From Cytobacillus oceanisediminis (GTDB taxonomy: Bacteria > Bacillota > Bacilli > Bacillales > Cytobacillaceae): DNA of 64,000 bases. The stretch lies in NCBI RefSeq assembly GCF_004366035.1, contig NZ_SOEE01000001.1, positions 248,001-312,000 on the forward strand, written 5' to 3'. The stretch's first letter is position 1; each line of letters begins with the position of its first letter. Position numbers and translations under genes: made by a program. The notes below the pieces were generated by a model. It had not been told where the DNA came from and did no database searches. It worked only from the letters and a program-made list of their open reading frames with translations. Below are positions 1 to 9,803 of the stretch, one piece after another.

Positions 1-1
1 A

Positions 2-189
2 TTAAAAGCAATTAGAGCAATTGAATTTGATAGTCATCAACAAAAAAGTTTCATGTCTTAGTGAATGTTCCATTTTTATTGAATACTCCAAGATATAATC
101 AGAAATTTTCCGTTGCAGCAATACTCTTTGTGTCACTAGGATTTTCTGTTTTTAAACTATTTGGGTATTTATTTAGTAGTGATTGCTAA
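2..189 (+). pseudogene. 3' end of an unidentified plus-strand gene, apparently frameshifted
   Basis: Two reading frames join near a run of six A at about 43-48. The frame starting at base 2 is open from the window edge to a TAG at 59-61. The frame starting at base 34 continues without ATG to a TAA at 187-189 and encodes a hydrophobic stretch (SVAAILFVSLGFSVFKLFGY) typical of a C-terminal membrane segment. A strong intrinsic terminator follows directly, which supports a real gene ending here. The family is not recognised. A sequencing slip in the A run is an equally good explanation for the broken frame. Confidence 0.35.
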
Positions 190-191
190 GT

Positions 192-226
192 ATACTTGGG
201 GCATATGACTCCAAGTATTTTTTATT
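192..226 (+). terminator. Intrinsic terminator after the edge gene
   Basis: An 8-bp stem (ATACTTGG with CCAAGTAT, 192-199 and 211-218) is followed by a T run. It lies three bases after the TAA at 187-189, so it ends plus-strand transcription coming from outside the window. Confidence 0.75.
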
Positions 227-351
227 AAAAAACCTTTTAAAATACTTACTTAATAATGTCCAGATATATATGTGAAAAGTAGTATTTTATCGAACCCTGT
301 GCTTCTAAGACAAATATCATATTTTGTAAAAAGCTCTTAAACAACACTTAT

Positions 352-561
352 TTACAAGATTTTAAATTCAAATCTTTTATCCATTGACATTATAACAAAT
401 TCATCAGGTAAGGGGCTATCCTCATAAAATTCAGGCTCAACATAGTACACAAGTGAATGAAAATCAAATCCTGTAATCTTATAAATTTCACCTGCTTTAA
501 AAATTACTATATCATCTTCTAAAATATCTATTTTACATTCAACATGGGTATATTTTTTCAT
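352..561 (-). CDS. Hypothetical small protein, 69 aa
   Basis: The ORF starts at ATG with an AGAAGG-type ribosome binding site about 9 bases upstream. The product is acidic and soluble, without membrane segments or cysteine pairs, and has several aromatic residues in its middle. No family is recognised. It lies in the AT-rich accessory strip beside the type I restriction operon, next to a second small ORF on the same strand. An immunity-like or phage-derived small protein is possible but unsupported. Confidence 0.5.
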   Translation of the reverse strand: MKKYTHVECKIDILEDDIVIFKAGEIYKITGFDFHSLVYYVEPEFYEDSPLPDEFVIMSMDKRFEFKIL

Positions 562-657
562 ATTACTACCTTCTTCTAAAATAAGCTAGTTTCTCTATAA
601 ATATTCTATGAAATAGAAAATAAGAACATTAGGAATGTTAGTAGTTTTTCATATTTA

Positions 658-819
658 CTACTCGAAAATTCTATTCTGATACAACACTTCAAGTACTTTT
701 TTTAATTGTTCCCTTGAAAACCCAGTTTTTTTTATTACCTCGTCACTGCACCCTTCAAGGTTTGTTTCCCATTTGGGTTTATCATATGAGAACCAAGAGC
801 CAATTTTATATTCATCCAT
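658..819 (-). CDS. Hypothetical small protein, 53 aa
   Basis: An ATG at 817-819 is preceded by a very good Shine-Dalgarno (AAGGAGAG, about 6 bases away) and gives a 53-codon frame ending in TAG at 658-660. The product starts MDEYKIGSWF and has a basic, amphipathic second half (residues 29-50) that could be a helix-turn-helix-like pair, though this is a guess. It overlaps nothing and lies upstream of the 69-aa ORF on the same strand, so the two may be cotranscribed. Function unknown. Confidence 0.5.
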   Translation of the reverse strand: MDEYKIGSWFSYDKPKWETNLEGCSDEVIKKTGFSREQLKKVLEVLYQNRIFE

Positions 820-1184
820 TAATTTCTCTCCTTATATCACATTACTTTTTTTCAGCAGCCCATATTTGTTTGTTTCTTTTTTAATTTCCCTGTAGGTACT
901 AGTAATATCTATACATCTAAATAGCTCATACCGTCACTCATTCCTAATTTTATCATACACTTATCTGAGATTTATTAAACTAATTAGAATGATGATTTTT
1001 AGTTTTGTGAAATTTAACGTATGCTCATCTTTAACAAAATTAAAAATCTACATAAAGGAATGCTATTTTATTGCAGGAGTAAGATGGATAAAGAGAAAAT
1101 AACATAAAAGTACCAGGGTTTCCCTTTTTCAAAGAAAACCGACTAACTAAAAGCAAAAACTCACCAGAATTGGCGAGCTTTTCA
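820..1184. other. Gene-free AT-rich gap with possible gene remnant
   Basis: No complete gene is visible. A minus-strand frame open between stops from 933 to a TAA at 832-834 (33 codons, no ATG) ends just before the ribosome binding site of the 53-aa ORF. It may be the tail of a deleted gene. The right end holds the hsd operon terminator. Confidence 0.4.
1153..1180 (-). terminator. Terminator of the hsd operon
   Basis: On the minus strand CTCGCC pairs with GGTGAG around a short loop, followed by TTTTTGCTTTT. It starts a few bases beyond the hsdR stop codon (1185-1187). Confidence 0.65.
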
Positions 1185-4100
1185 TTAAATATTTAGTTCA
1201 AATTCTAGTTGCGCCATTAACTCAGCCTGCTTTACCACCGTCTCTACAGCTTCCTTCTGTAAATCAGGTGGATATCCATATTTCTTTAAGAGTCTCTTCA
1301 CGGTTACTCTCATTTTTGCTCTTGCAGATTCACGTAGGTTCCAATCGATGCTCATATTTGCTTTAATTGACTTCGATAACTCGTGCGCGATGAGTTTAAG
1401 TGTATCATCGCCTAATACTTGCTCTGCAGTTTCATGTGATGCTAATGCATCATAGAAGGCAATTTCTTCTTTAACAAGTCCTGTTTGCTCTCCTCGTTTA
1501 TATGCCCCATCTATCTCCTTAGCCAATGCAATCAATTCTTCAATAACCTTCGACGTTTCAATCGCTCGCTTATTATATTTATTGAGAGCTCCTTCTAGCA
1601 TATCGGAAAATTTACGAGCCTTTATTAAGTTTGTTCTTTGCACACTTTTCACTTTCCCGTTTAACAAACGATTTAGTAACTCTACAGCTAAGTTTTTATG
1701 AGGCATTGCCTTCACATCTTCTAAGAACTTATCCGATAGAATCGAAATATCCGGGTTCTCTAAGCCCAGTGATTCATAAATATCGACCACTTCTTCTGAA
1801 ATGACTGACCTCGATATTAACTGATTAATTCTAGCTTCCATTTGGGCGTTCGTTTTCTTCTTACTACAATCGCCAATGCTCTTAACAAGACTAGCTTTAA
1901 CAGCTTTAAAGAAACCAATTTCTGCATTAAGTTCCTGTGCCTCTAAAGTAGTAGCACATAAAGCAAACGCTTTCGAAAGTTCTGTTACAGTTGTTAAAAA
2001 GCGTTTCTTTTCTTCTTCACCTAGACCAAGAACAAAGTCCATTGTTGAGATAATTGCATTCATTCTGACCGTTGCCTTATCAGATAAATAGCCACTATAA
2101 TCATGCCCATACAAAATTTCAATGAGCACTTCATACTTTTCTAGCAAGATATTTACCACAACAGATGAATCTACACCAGCAGTATTTTTGTCACTTTCCG
2201 TGTATTGATGCAAGGCTTCTTTTAAGCTTTCTGCTATACCAATGTAATCGACAATTAATCCACCAGGCTTGTCCTTGAACACACGATTTACACGAGCAAT
2301 GGCTTGCATCAAATTATGCCCTTTCATAGGCTTGTCGATATACATCGTGTTCATTGCCGGAACATCAAAACCTGTCAGCCACATATCTCGTACAATGACG
2401 ATTTGTAATGGGTCTTCATTATCTTTCATGCGCTTTGCTAAATACTCACGTCTCTTTTTATTTCCAATAAACTTTTGCCATTCTACAGGGTCACTTGAAG
2501 CTCCTGTCATAACAATTTTAATCACGCCTTTATCATCGTCATCAGAATGCCATTCTGGACGCAATGCTGTAATTTCTTTATACAAATCAATCGCAATACG
2601 ACGAGACATCACGACTACCATCGACTTTCCGAACATAGCCTGTTGTCGTTCTTCATAATGATTCACAACATCCTCAGCTAGACGTTTTATTCGTGATTCA
2701 GCTCCGGCTAATGCCTCAAGTCTTGACCATTTAGATTTCAATCGTTCTTTCACTGATTGTTCCTGGTCTTCTGTGATTTCTTCATATTCATCATCGAGTC
2801 GAAGGTCACTCGGTAAATCCAATGGAATAATACGACTCTCATAAAAAATTTTAACTGTCGAACCATCTTCCACAGCCTGTGTCATATCATAAATATCAAT
2901 GTATTCACCGAAAACAGCAGGTGTATTTTTATCTGTTGCTTCCACGGGAGTTCCAGTGAAACCCGCAAACGAAGCATTCGGAAGAGCATCACGTACATAT
3001 TTCGCAAACCCATACTTGGTTTCAGCATCATTTCCCCGAATTGTTGCTCCGAATCCATATTGGGAACGGTGGGCTTCATCCGCCATGACAATGACGTTCG
3101 AACGGTCCGTTAAACATGGCATGATGCCTGTATCTTCATCTGGGGAAAACTTCTGTAGCGTCGTAAAAATAATACCTCCAGATTCAACCGATAATAATTG
3201 TCGAAGTTCATCACGACTATTTGCTTGGCTCGGTGTTTGACGTAATATGCTTTTCGAAATCGAGAACGTATTAAACAGTTGGTCATCTAAATCATTTCGG
3301 TCCGTCAATACCACAATGGTTGGATTGTTCATTGCTTGAATTAGTTTTCCAGCAAAGAATACCATCGATAAACTCTTCCCGGAGCCCTGAGTATGCCACA
3401 CAACCCCAATTTTATGGTCTCCTTGTACAGCTACTTTCGCTTTCTCTACAGCTTTATTCACAGCATGAAATTGATGATAAGCAGCTAAAATTTTGTATGT
3501 ATTCTCTCCGTCTGTTTGGAACAAAATAAAGTTACGCAAGATATCCATTAAACGACTTGGCTCGAGCATTCCTTTTAACAACACCTCTAATTGTGATAGA
3601 GAGGTGGGAGCAAGTTCTAGCCCCTCAATCGTCCGCCATTTCATAAAACGTTCTTCATTTGCTGTTAATGAACCGACACGAGCATTTACCCCGTCACTTG
3701 TTACTAAAAAAGCATTGTAACGAAATAATGAAGGTATGGCTTGCTTATAGGTTTGAAGCTGATTATAGCCTTCTGAAATGCCTGTTGCTTCATTTGTAGC
3801 GTTTTTTAACTCAATTACAACTAAAGGTAAGCCATTTACGAAAATAAGCACATCAGGGCGTTTATTTTGACTTCCTTCAGTAATAGTGAACTGATTAACT
3901 GCCACAAAATCGTTATTTTCAGGATGTTCAAAATCAAACAACCAAACTTTTTCAGTAGGATTGTATCCATCTGAACCCTGCAACTCAATATCCAAGCCTT
4001 CTGTCACCATACGATGAAACTTTTCATTGTTCAAAATCAAGCTGGATGATTCATTCGCCGCAATTTTCTGAATAGCCAACTCAATCGCATTCATTGGCAT

Positions 4101-4283
4101 ATTCGGATTAATCCTCTTGAGTGCATCCTTTAAACGTTCATCTAACACCACATCTTGATAACTGTCCCGTTCAGGATACTCACCTTCATGGGCAATATCC
4201 GGACCAGCCAAAATGGAATAATCCATCTCAGCCAGCCATTCCAATGTCGCTTCCTCTAAATCCGACTCTAAATATCTGAACAT
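1185..4283 (-). CDS. hsdR: Type I restriction enzyme, R subunit (HsdR)
   Basis: This is the motor and nuclease subunit of a type I restriction-modification complex, which translocates DNA using ATP and cuts at a distance from the recognition site. In the 1032-aa product, a PD-(D/E)xK nuclease core is visible as D144 and E158-L-K160. The SF2 helicase part has Walker A HTQGSGKS (297-304), a DEAH box (402-405) and TGTP (444-447). A long helical C-terminal region would dock on the methylase core. Length is normal for the family and all motifs are intact. The ATG follows the hsdS stop codon without a gap, so translation is probably coupled. Confidence 0.95.
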   Translation of the reverse strand: MFRYLESDLEEATLEWLAEMDYSILAGPDIAHEGEYPERDSYQDVVLDERLKDALKRINPNMPMNAIELAIQKIAANESSSLILNNEKFHRMVTEGLDIELQGSDGYNPTEKVWLFDFEHPENNDFVAVNQFTITEGSQNKRPDVLIFVNGLPLVVIELKNATNEATGISEGYNQLQTYKQAIPSLFRYNAFLVTSDGVNARVGSLTANEERFMKWRTIEGLELAPTSLSQLEVLLKGMLEPSRLMDILRNFILFQTDGENTYKILAAYHQFHAVNKAVEKAKVAVQGDHKIGVVWHTQGSGKSLSMVFFAGKLIQAMNNPTIVVLTDRNDLDDQLFNTFSISKSILRQTPSQANSRDELRQLLSVESGGIIFTTLQKFSPDEDTGIMPCLTDRSNVIVMADEAHRSQYGFGATIRGNDAETKYGFAKYVRDALPNASFAGFTGTPVEATDKNTPAVFGEYIDIYDMTQAVEDGSTVKIFYESRIIPLDLPSDLRLDDEYEEITEDQEQSVKERLKSKWSRLEALAGAESRIKRLAEDVVNHYEERQQAMFGKSMVVVMSRRIAIDLYKEITALRPEWHSDDDDKGVIKIVMTGASSDPVEWQKFIGNKKRREYLAKRMKDNEDPLQIVIVRDMWLTGFDVPAMNTMYIDKPMKGHNLMQAIARVNRVFKDKPGGLIVDYIGIAESLKEALHQYTESDKNTAGVDSSVVVNILLEKYEVLIEILYGHDYSGYLSDKATVRMNAIISTMDFVLGLGEEEKKRFLTTVTELSKAFALCATTLEAQELNAEIGFFKAVKASLVKSIGDCSKKKTNAQMEARINQLISRSVISEEVVDIYESLGLENPDISILSDKFLEDVKAMPHKNLAVELLNRLLNGKVKSVQRTNLIKARKFSDMLEGALNKYNKRAIETSKVIEELIALAKEIDGAYKRGEQTGLVKEEIAFYDALASHETAEQVLGDDTLKLIAHELSKSIKANMSIDWNLRESARAKMRVTVKRLLKKYGYPPDLQKEAVETVVKQAELMAQLEFELNI

Positions 4284-5555
4284 CTAAACGACCACACTTT
4301 CGTCTGGTATTTCAATCCCTCCCGAGAGGAGTTTTGGAAGTAGTGTATCTCTTACTTTTTCTAATTGATGATTTTCTTTAGACAATATTTTCACTTTTTC
4401 CATCAAATCTTTAACAACGAGTCCGTATTTATCAATTAATTCACCATTTAACGCTATTTTAAACAACATTGCATTATCCGGAGTAATACGCTGCCTACTA
4501 TTAGTTGAGCCCGTTGCACCGGCTATTAAATACTCAGTAAAAGGTTCAGACTTACATAAATTATAGATAAACGCTGCTTTACTATCATTTTCACTTTTCA
4601 AAACAACAAATTCACTTGAGCAAACATTTAGCCTACTTTTGTCTAAAATTGGTAGCCATACTCTTGGCGTCGAAGGATTCATTTTTGAAAAAAGAACACA
4701 GTTTTCATTTACTATCCACTTATTACTTTTAATAGTTTTTACTTCATCGAGAATAGGATAACATTTTGAGTCATATGCAGGTAAACTAAAATGAGCTACC
4801 ACCTTAGCATCAGTTTTTTGGGGATTAAATGTCTTCTTACTTATTTGAGTAATCTCTGATAAAACATAGAGATTCCATCCCTCTGGTATATCCCCTAATT
4901 GACTATCCACCATCTTCCCACCACTTGATTTATAAGGTAGACCTTCCTCATTCGGAAACTCAAAATCATAAAACCAGCTTTTGAAAAGTGCCTGAGAAAT
5001 TTTTTCTAAGAGCTGTATCACATTTTGATTTGTCTCTATTTTTGTATTTATAAAACGTAATACATCCCCTATATATCTTTGCTTCTTCATACCTACAATA
5101 TCGATTTCAAGTTTCTCTAACATTCCTTTTGTCAAAGCAGCTCTAGTTCCACCAACTTGGGCTAAAGATAGTAAATGTCTTTGCATCTCCTTAGATGTTA
5201 ATACGGATAGTAAATAATGAGGATATATTTTTTCGTTATTACATCTAATAATTGATACATGTTGATTTACTCTAGCTGGTAACATTTTTTCAGTCACAAT
5301 AGTTGCTCTTGCAACTGAATCTCCAGTAATATTTATCAAAATGTCATCTTTCATTAGTTCAACGTTATTTAGTTTATGAGCTTGTTCTTCTGAAATATAT
5401 GCTAGTCCGTCTTCAGAAAAATAATGATTATAGATATTTTGACTACGAATTAACTTGTACAAACCATTTGCTAAATACGACTTTTTTCCGCCTCTGGGAG
5501 TAGAACCACTCCCAATTTTAGTTGTTAATTCAACAAGTTGAACTCTAGAGCTCAT
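4284..5555 (-). CDS. hsdS: Type I restriction-modification specificity subunit (HsdS)
   Basis: HsdS sets the DNA target for both methylation and cleavage. The 423-aa product has the classic duplicated layout: a first target recognition domain (about 1-150), a conserved helical spacer (about 155-200), a second recognition domain (about 220-370) and a C-terminal helix ending near [12 protein letters not shown]. The ATG at 5553-5555 lies behind AAGGGGGG and overlaps the end of hsdM by 11 bases, so it is preferred to an in-frame TTG six bases upstream. No second or inverted hsdS copy is present here, so switching of specificity by recombination is not indicated. The bipartite recognition site cannot be read from sequence. 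Confidence 0.93.
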   Translation of the reverse strand: MSSRVQLVELTTKIGSGSTPRGGKKSYLANGLYKLIRSQNIYNHYFSEDGLAYISEEQAHKLNNVELMKDDILINITGDSVARATIVTEKMLPARVNQHVSIIRCNNEKIYPHYLLSVLTSKEMQRHLLSLAQVGGTRAALTKGMLEKLEIDIVGMKKQRYIGDVLRFINTKIETNQNVIQLLEKISQALFKSWFYDFEFPNEEGLPYKSSGGKMVDSQLGDIPEGWNLYVLSEITQISKKTFNPQKTDAKVVAHFSLPAYDSKCYPILDEVKTIKSNKWIVNENCVLFSKMNPSTPRVWLPILDKSRLNVCSSEFVVLKSENDSKAAFIYNLCKSEPFTEYLIAGATGSTNSRQRITPDNAMLFKIALNGELIDKYGLVVKDLMEKVKILSKENHQLEKVRDTLLPKLLSGGIEIPDESVVV

Positions 5556-7065
5556 ACCCAACCCCCCTTAAAGCTTGGCGAATTTGGTCTTCTAGCTGTT
5601 TCGATTTTGCGAATTGTTCTGATAGCTCACTTGTTAAACGCGCCATCTTTTCTTCAAATGGTACACCGTCATTTTCGACTTCTTCTAAACCCACATAACG
5701 ACCAGGTGTTAATATGTAATCGTTTTTTCGTACTTCTTCAATTTTTGCAGCTTTACAAAGACCTTGGATATCTTCATATGCTTCATTTATAGTTCCACGC
5801 CAAGTATGAAAGGCTTTTGTAATCTTTTTAATATCATCATCCATAAACTCTTTATGCGTGCGGTCTGTCATCCTACCTAATTTTCTTGCATCAATAAAAA
5901 GAATCTCTCCATTTCGTGTTCGATTACCAGTTTTTGATTTATTTTTCGATACAAACCAAATACAAACAGGAATTGGAGTTGAGTAAAATAGTTGCCCCGG
6001 CAGGGTAACTATACATTCGACTAAATCAGCTTCAATTAAGTTTTTACGAATTTCACCTTCACCAGAAGTATTACTAGACATCGAGCCATTTGCTAAAACA
6101 AAACCCGCTGTTCCTGCTGGTGCTAACTTAGAAATCATATGTTGAATCCATGCATAGTTCGCATTGCCAGTTGGTGGTGTACCGTATTGCCAACGAACAT
6201 CTTCACGTAGTCTATCCCCACCCCAATCTTTAATGTTGAATGGGGGGTTGGCTAAGATATAATCTGCTTTTAACCCCTTATGTAAATCATTATGGAAAGT
6301 ATCAGCATTGTGTGTACCAATATTGCCATCGATACCGCGAATAGCCAAGTTCATTTTACAAAGCTTCCAAGTCGTAGGATTTGATTCTTGACCGTAAACT
6401 GAAATATCTCCTAGCTTACCTTGATGTTCTTCAACGAACTTTTCACTTTGGACAAACATTCCGCCCGAACCGCAGCAAGGGTCATAAATTCGTCCTTTAT
6501 ATGGTTCTAACATTTCAACAAGCAAACGAACAACCGAGGATGGAGTGTAGAACTCGCCCCCATTCTTACCCTCTGCACTAGCAAACTTACTCAAGAAATA
6601 TTCGTACACTCGTCCTAGCACATCTTTTGAGCGACTTTCCTCATCGCCGACTTTAAAGGAAAACAAATCAATAGTTTCCCCCAGACGAACTTTATCAAGA
6701 GCAGGACGTGCATATTCTTTTGGAAGAACACCTTGTAATGATGGATTTTCTTTCTCGATTGCAATCATCGCTTTATCAATAATCTGCCCAATCTCGGGCT
6801 TCTTTGCATTTTCCTTAATGAATGACCAGCGCGCTTCCTTCGGAACCCAAAAGATATTATCCATGACATATTCATCACGGTCTTCTGCATCAGCAAACTC
6901 ATCTGCTTCAAGTTCCGCATGTCGTTCTTCAAATGCATCTGATACATATTTCAAAAATAATAATCCTAATACAACATTTTTATATTCACCTGAATCCATT
7001 GAACCACGTAACTTATCCGCCATACTCCATAACTGTTCTTCAAAACCAATATGCGGTGTTGCCAT
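5545..7065 (-). CDS. hsdM: Type I restriction-modification N6-adenine methylase (HsdM)
   Basis: HsdM transfers methyl groups from S-adenosylmethionine to adenine; two copies join one HsdS. In the 506-aa product the N-terminal helical HsdM_N region (about 5-140) precedes GEFYTP (170-175), the SAM-binding motif [10 protein letters not shown] (195-204) and the catalytic NPPF (273-276). The ATG has AGGAGG eight bases upstream. A possible SigA promoter (TTATCC, 17 bp, TACAAT) lies near 7107-7135, between the hbs terminator and the gene. It is first in the hsdM-hsdS-hsdR operon, so methylase is made before nuclease. Confidence 0.95.
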   Translation of the reverse strand: MATPHIGFEEQLWSMADKLRGSMDSGEYKNVVLGLLFLKYVSDAFEERHAELEADEFADAEDRDEYVMDNIFWVPKEARWSFIKENAKKPEIGQIIDKAMIAIEKENPSLQGVLPKEYARPALDKVRLGETIDLFSFKVGDEESRSKDVLGRVYEYFLSKFASAEGKNGGEFYTPSSVVRLLVEMLEPYKGRIYDPCCGSGGMFVQSEKFVEEHQGKLGDISVYGQESNPTTWKLCKMNLAIRGIDGNIGTHNADTFHNDLHKGLKADYILANPPFNIKDWGGDRLREDVRWQYGTPPTGNANYAWIQHMISKLAPAGTAGFVLANGSMSSNTSGEGEIRKNLIEADLVECIVTLPGQLFYSTPIPVCIWFVSKNKSKTGNRTRNGEILFIDARKLGRMTDRTHKEFMDDDIKKITKAFHTWRGTINEAYEDIQGLCKAAKIEEVRKNDYILTPGRYVGLEEVENDGVPFEEKMARLTSELSEQFAKSKQLEDQIRQALRGVGYEL

Positions 7066-7170
7066 ATGTATAACCTCCTAGTAACTCCTAACTACATCAT
7101 GTCAATTTTTTTTAGGATTGTAAAGTATATAAATTATTAGGATAATTTATTTCTGAATTAAAAATGTAAT

Positions 7171-7196
7171 CAAAAAACCCCTCAAAATATGAGGGG
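7171..7196 (-). terminator. hbs terminator
   Basis: CCCCTC and GAGGGG form a stem on the minus strand followed by TTTTTTG, about 70 bases beyond the hbs stop. It separates hbs from the hsd operon. Confidence 0.8.
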
Positions 7197-7266
7197 TCCT
7201 TTGAACATTAGGGATTTACTGTAGTTTGAAATAGGTCAATCCCTTGCCTATGTAAGACTCAAGGCG

Positions 7267-7539
7267 TTATTTCACCGCGTCTTTGAGTGCTTTACCCGGT
7301 TTGAAAGCAGGAACTTTGCTTGCAGCGATTTCGATTTCTTCGCCAGTTTGCGGGTTGCGTCCTTTACGGGCTGCACGCTCGCGAACTTCAAAGTTTCCGA
7401 AACCGATTAGTTGTACCTTATCACCATTTTTCAAAGCATCAAGGATTGTATCGAAAACAGCATCAACTGCTTTAGTCGCGTCTTTTTTAGAAAGTTCGCC
7501 AGCTTCAGCAACTGCGTTAATTAGTTCTGTTTTGTTCAT
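7267..7539 (-). CDS. hbs: DNA-binding protein HU
   Basis: HU is the abundant dimeric nucleoid protein that bends DNA non-specifically. The 90-aa product starts [12 protein letters not shown] and carries the HU signature around [18 protein letters not shown], with the basic DNA-grasping arm at about 50-75. The start at 7537-7539 is chosen because a strong GGAGGAGGTG lies just upstream and it gives the usual length; a longer in-frame start at 7599 adds 20 residues not typical of HU. The leader is long, with several promoter matches and an inverted repeat (listed separately). The position upstream of spoIVA matches B. subtilis. Confidence 0.97.
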   Translation of the reverse strand: MNKTELINAVAEAGELSKKDATKAVDAVFDTILDALKNGDKVQLIGFGNFEVRERAARKGRNPQTGEEIEIAASKVPAFKPGKALKDAVK

Positions 7540-7626
7540 GCCTTTCACCTCCTCCCAAATATGGATAAAACCCAGTAAAATAAGATTCCTTACATACATT
7601 TGTAAACAAAATTACTGAATTCTATA

Positions 7627-7738
7627 CGTTATGGCGTTTTTTTGTTTAACAAGCCCTATAATAAATGATAAATTGAAATTTTTCAATCCAAAAATCATTA
7701 TAAACCCTTTAAATATAAGGGTTTCGGCCGCCATAACG
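7627..7738. repeat. Inverted repeat in the hbs leader
   Basis: CGTTATGGCG (7627-7636) and its exact complement CGCCATAACG (7729-7738) flank the proximal promoter. In long transcripts the arms could pair and enclose about 92 nt, including a smaller hairpin (AAACCCTT with AAGGGTTT, 7703-7724). Confidence 0.6.
7658..7686 (-). promoter_or_regulatory. SigA-type promoter, hbs proximal
   Basis: TTGAAA (7681-7686), a 17-bp spacer and TATTAT (7658-7663), reading toward hbs. Start of transcription would be near 7651, giving a leader of about 110 nt. Confidence 0.65.
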
Positions 7739-7752
7739 GTAATTCTGTTAAA

Positions 7753-7781
7753 AGATTATCACAATCAAATGCGGTTATCAA
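7753..7781 (-). promoter_or_regulatory. SigA-type promoter, hbs middle
   Basis: TTGATA (7776-7781), a 17-bp spacer and TAATCT (7753-7758). A transcript from here would begin next to one arm of the inverted repeat and contain both arms. Confidence 0.4.
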
Positions 7782-7879
7782 GAATATTTCATGATTTAAT
7801 GGGAATCTTTTCTTCTTTGCAACATATTTGTAATAAGTTGACCTGTTTTTATTACCCTAACGGCGCTTTTTAAAACACT

Positions 7880-7888
7880 ATTATAGCA
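7880..7888 (-). promoter_or_regulatory. Extended -10 promoter, hbs distal
   Basis: A perfect TATAAT (7880-7885) with an extended -10 TGC just upstream; no good -35 is seen. It would give a leader of more than 300 nt before hbs. Confidence 0.45.
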
Positions 7889-7946
7889 AATCAATTGCAA
7901 ATTAAGCAGGGGATATTTCAATCGTTTCCTTTAAATTAGGATAAAC

Positions 7947-7970
7947 GAAAAAAAGACTCCAAAAGGAGCC
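7947..7970 (-). terminator. spoIVA terminator
   Basis: GGCTCC and GGAGTC flank a short loop, followed by TTTTTTT, five bases after the spoIVA stop. Confidence 0.8.
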
Positions 7971-7974
7971 TTCA

Positions 7975-9453
7975 TTAAAGAATGATCGCAATTAATCCGC
8001 CAGAGCCTTCATTGATGATTCTTTCTAATGTTTCTTTCAGTTTGTATCTTGCATTTTCAGGCATCAGGGAGAGTTTGGCCTGAATTCCTTCTCTAACGAT
8101 GGAGCTTAGGCTGCGTCCAAAGATGTCGGAATTCCAGATTGAAAGCGGATCGTCTTCAAAATCCTGCATCAGGTAGCGGACTAGCTCTTCACTTTGCTTT
8201 TCTGTTCCGATGATAGGTGAGAATTCAGATTCTACATCCACTTTAATCATATGAATAGATGGGGCAACGGCTTTTAGCCTTACACCAAAGCGGGAACCAT
8301 GGCGTGTAATCTCCGGTTCATCGAGGCTCATATCAGCCAGCGAAGGAGCAGCAATGCCGTAGCCGGTTTGCTTCACCATTCTCAATGCATCGGAAATTTG
8401 GTCATACTCTGCTTTAGCATGAGCAAATTCCTGCATCAGCTCAAGCAAGTGGTCTTTTCCGCGGATTTCAACCCCCACTATCTCTTTAAGTACCTCATCA
8501 TAAAGATCATCTGGAGCATATAGGTCAATTTCGGCTACACCCTGCCCCATTTCAATACCTGCAAGGCCAGCCCGATCAATGAATTCAAAGTCGCTGAATT
8601 GATGGACAACACGGTCTACATCTCTTAGCCTCTTTATATCCTTAACCGTTTCTTTAACAGCTTCCTGATAGCTTTCACGAAGCCAGTGATCTTCATGGAG
8701 CACCATTACCCAGCTCGGAAGATTTACATTGACCTCCAGTACCGGGAACTCATAAAGAGCTTCACGCATAACGTTTAGTACATCTGATTCCCTCATGCCC
8801 TCAACACTCATGGCCAGGACAGGGATATCGTATTTTTCAGCCAGATCATTTCTAAGGGCATCCGTATTTGGGTGATGGGGCTGGACACTGTTAATGATCA
8901 TGATAAATGGCTTGCCAACTTCCTTTAACTCTTCAATAACCCTTTCTTCGGCTTCCAGGTAATTCGCACGCGGGATCTCTCCAATTGTTCCGTCGGTTGT
9001 AATCACCACTCCGATAGTCGAATGCTCCTGAATTACCTTTCTTGTTCCTATTTCAGCTGCTTCATGAAAAGGAATCGGCTCTTCATACCAAGGTGTATTG
9101 ATCATTCTCGGGCCGTTTTCGTCTTCATAGCCCTTCGCCCCCGGTACTGTATATCCCACACAGTCCACAAGCCTGATATTTACATTCAGCCCTTCTGCAA
9201 CATGCACTGTAGCTGCCTGGTTAGGGACAAATTTCGGTTCTGTTGTCATAATTGTCTTGCCGGCAGCACTTTGAGGAAGCTCATCCTGTGTGCGGGCACG
9301 TTCTGCTTCATTCTCCATATTTGGCAGTACAACCAGTTCCATAAACTTTTTTATAAATGTAGATTTGCCGGTGCGAACTGCGCCAACTACTCCAAAATAT
9401 ATATCGCCGCCAGTTCTTTCGGCAATATCTTTAAAAATATCAACCTTTTCCAA
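7975..9453 (-). CDS. spoIVA: Stage IV sporulation protein A, coat morphogenetic ATPase
   Basis: SpoIVA polymerises with ATP hydrolysis on the forespore surface and forms the base layer on which the coat and cortex are built. The 492-aa product has the same length as the B. subtilis protein. It has a Walker A sequence GAVRTGKST (24-32), a central domain and a conserved C-terminus that anchors to SpoVM on the membrane. The start codon is TTG behind GGAGGGG; no better ATG exists and the N-terminus MEKVDIFKDI matches the family. A SigE-type promoter and a SpoIIID-like box lie upstream. Confidence 0.97.
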   Translation of the reverse strand: MEKVDIFKDIAERTGGDIYFGVVGAVRTGKSTFIKKFMELVVLPNMENEAERARTQDELPQSAAGKTIMTTEPKFVPNQAATVHVAEGLNVNIRLVDCVGYTVPGAKGYEDENGPRMINTPWYEEPIPFHEAAEIGTRKVIQEHSTIGVVITTDGTIGEIPRANYLEAEERVIEELKEVGKPFIMIINSVQPHHPNTDALRNDLAEKYDIPVLAMSVEGMRESDVLNVMREALYEFPVLEVNVNLPSWVMVLHEDHWLRESYQEAVKETVKDIKRLRDVDRVVHQFSDFEFIDRAGLAGIEMGQGVAEIDLYAPDDLYDEVLKEIVGVEIRGKDHLLELMQEFAHAKAEYDQISDALRMVKQTGYGIAAPSLADMSLDEPEITRHGSRFGVRLKAVAPSIHMIKVDVESEFSPIIGTEKQSEELVRYLMQDFEDDPLSIWNSDIFGRSLSSIVREGIQAKLSLMPENARYKLKETLERIINEGSGGLIAIIL

Positions 9454-9521
9454 GTGATCCCCTCCTGAAATCTTGAGTTAATGGGATAATATTATCCTAT
9501 CTATTATGTTTGGACATTATA

Positions 9522-9551
9522 TGTGTATGATGTTGTCCTACATTGTTATGA
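9522..9551 (-). promoter_or_regulatory. SigE-type promoter with SpoIIID-like box for spoIVA
   Basis: The -10-like CATACACA (9522-9529) and -35-like TCATAAC (9545-9551) are 15 bp apart, close to the SigE consensus. The spacer carries TAGGACAACA (9531-9540), which matches the SpoIIID consensus at nine of ten positions. A perfect palindrome GGATAATATTATCC lies downstream (9484-9497). Confidence 0.5.
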
Positions 9552-9751
9552 CAGTTTTTTAAAATTTTTACCCCCTATCAGGAATGTGCACTGCACCTGC
9601 CAGGCCAGCTGGAAATCTCCAAACCAATGACAGTCTGAAATGGACAGCTTACCATTCCAAATTTCCTTTTTTATTTTCAAACTCCCCTTACTTCTTTATT
9701 TCTTCACCTTTATGCTTATAGTCAATAGTTGAAGAGTGGTTATAAAAGTAT

Positions 9752-9800
9752 ATAAAAAAATAACCCTTCTCCTACAATATATTTTGCAGGAGAAGGGTTA
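9752..9800 (-). terminator. yphF terminator
   Basis: A long stem (AACCCTTCTCCTGCA with TGTAGGAGAAGGGTT) around an AT loop, followed by ATTTTTTTA on the minus strand, directly after the yphF stop. Confidence 0.85.
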
Positions 9801-9803
9801 TGA

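Larger units (their letters stand above)
7540..7974. other. hbs leader and spoIVA terminator region
   Basis: This 435-base gap holds three promoter matches for hbs, the inverted repeat CGTTATGGCG/CGCCATAACG, a hairpin at 7703-7724 and the spoIVA terminator. A plus-strand ORF at 7631-7873 has no ribosome binding site and is not called. Confidence 0.7.
9454..9803. other. Gap upstream of spoIVA
   Basis: It holds the spoIVA promoter region and the yphF terminator. A 44-codon TTG-initiated minus-strand frame (9546-9680) has its ribosome binding site too close and is not called. Confidence 0.6.

Noticed and set aside
4284..5555. Phase-variable hsdS system
   Set aside because: Only one hsdS gene, no inverted partial copies and no recombinase gene nearby.
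7631..7873. Plus-strand 80-codon ORF between hbs and spoIVA
   Set aside because: No ribosome binding site, runs opposite to the hbs leader, and overlaps promoter and hairpin elements of hbs.
9546..9680. 44-codon minus-strand frame upstream of spoIVA
   Set aside because: It would start at TTG with the Shine-Dalgarno only one or two bases away and overlaps the spoIVA promoter.
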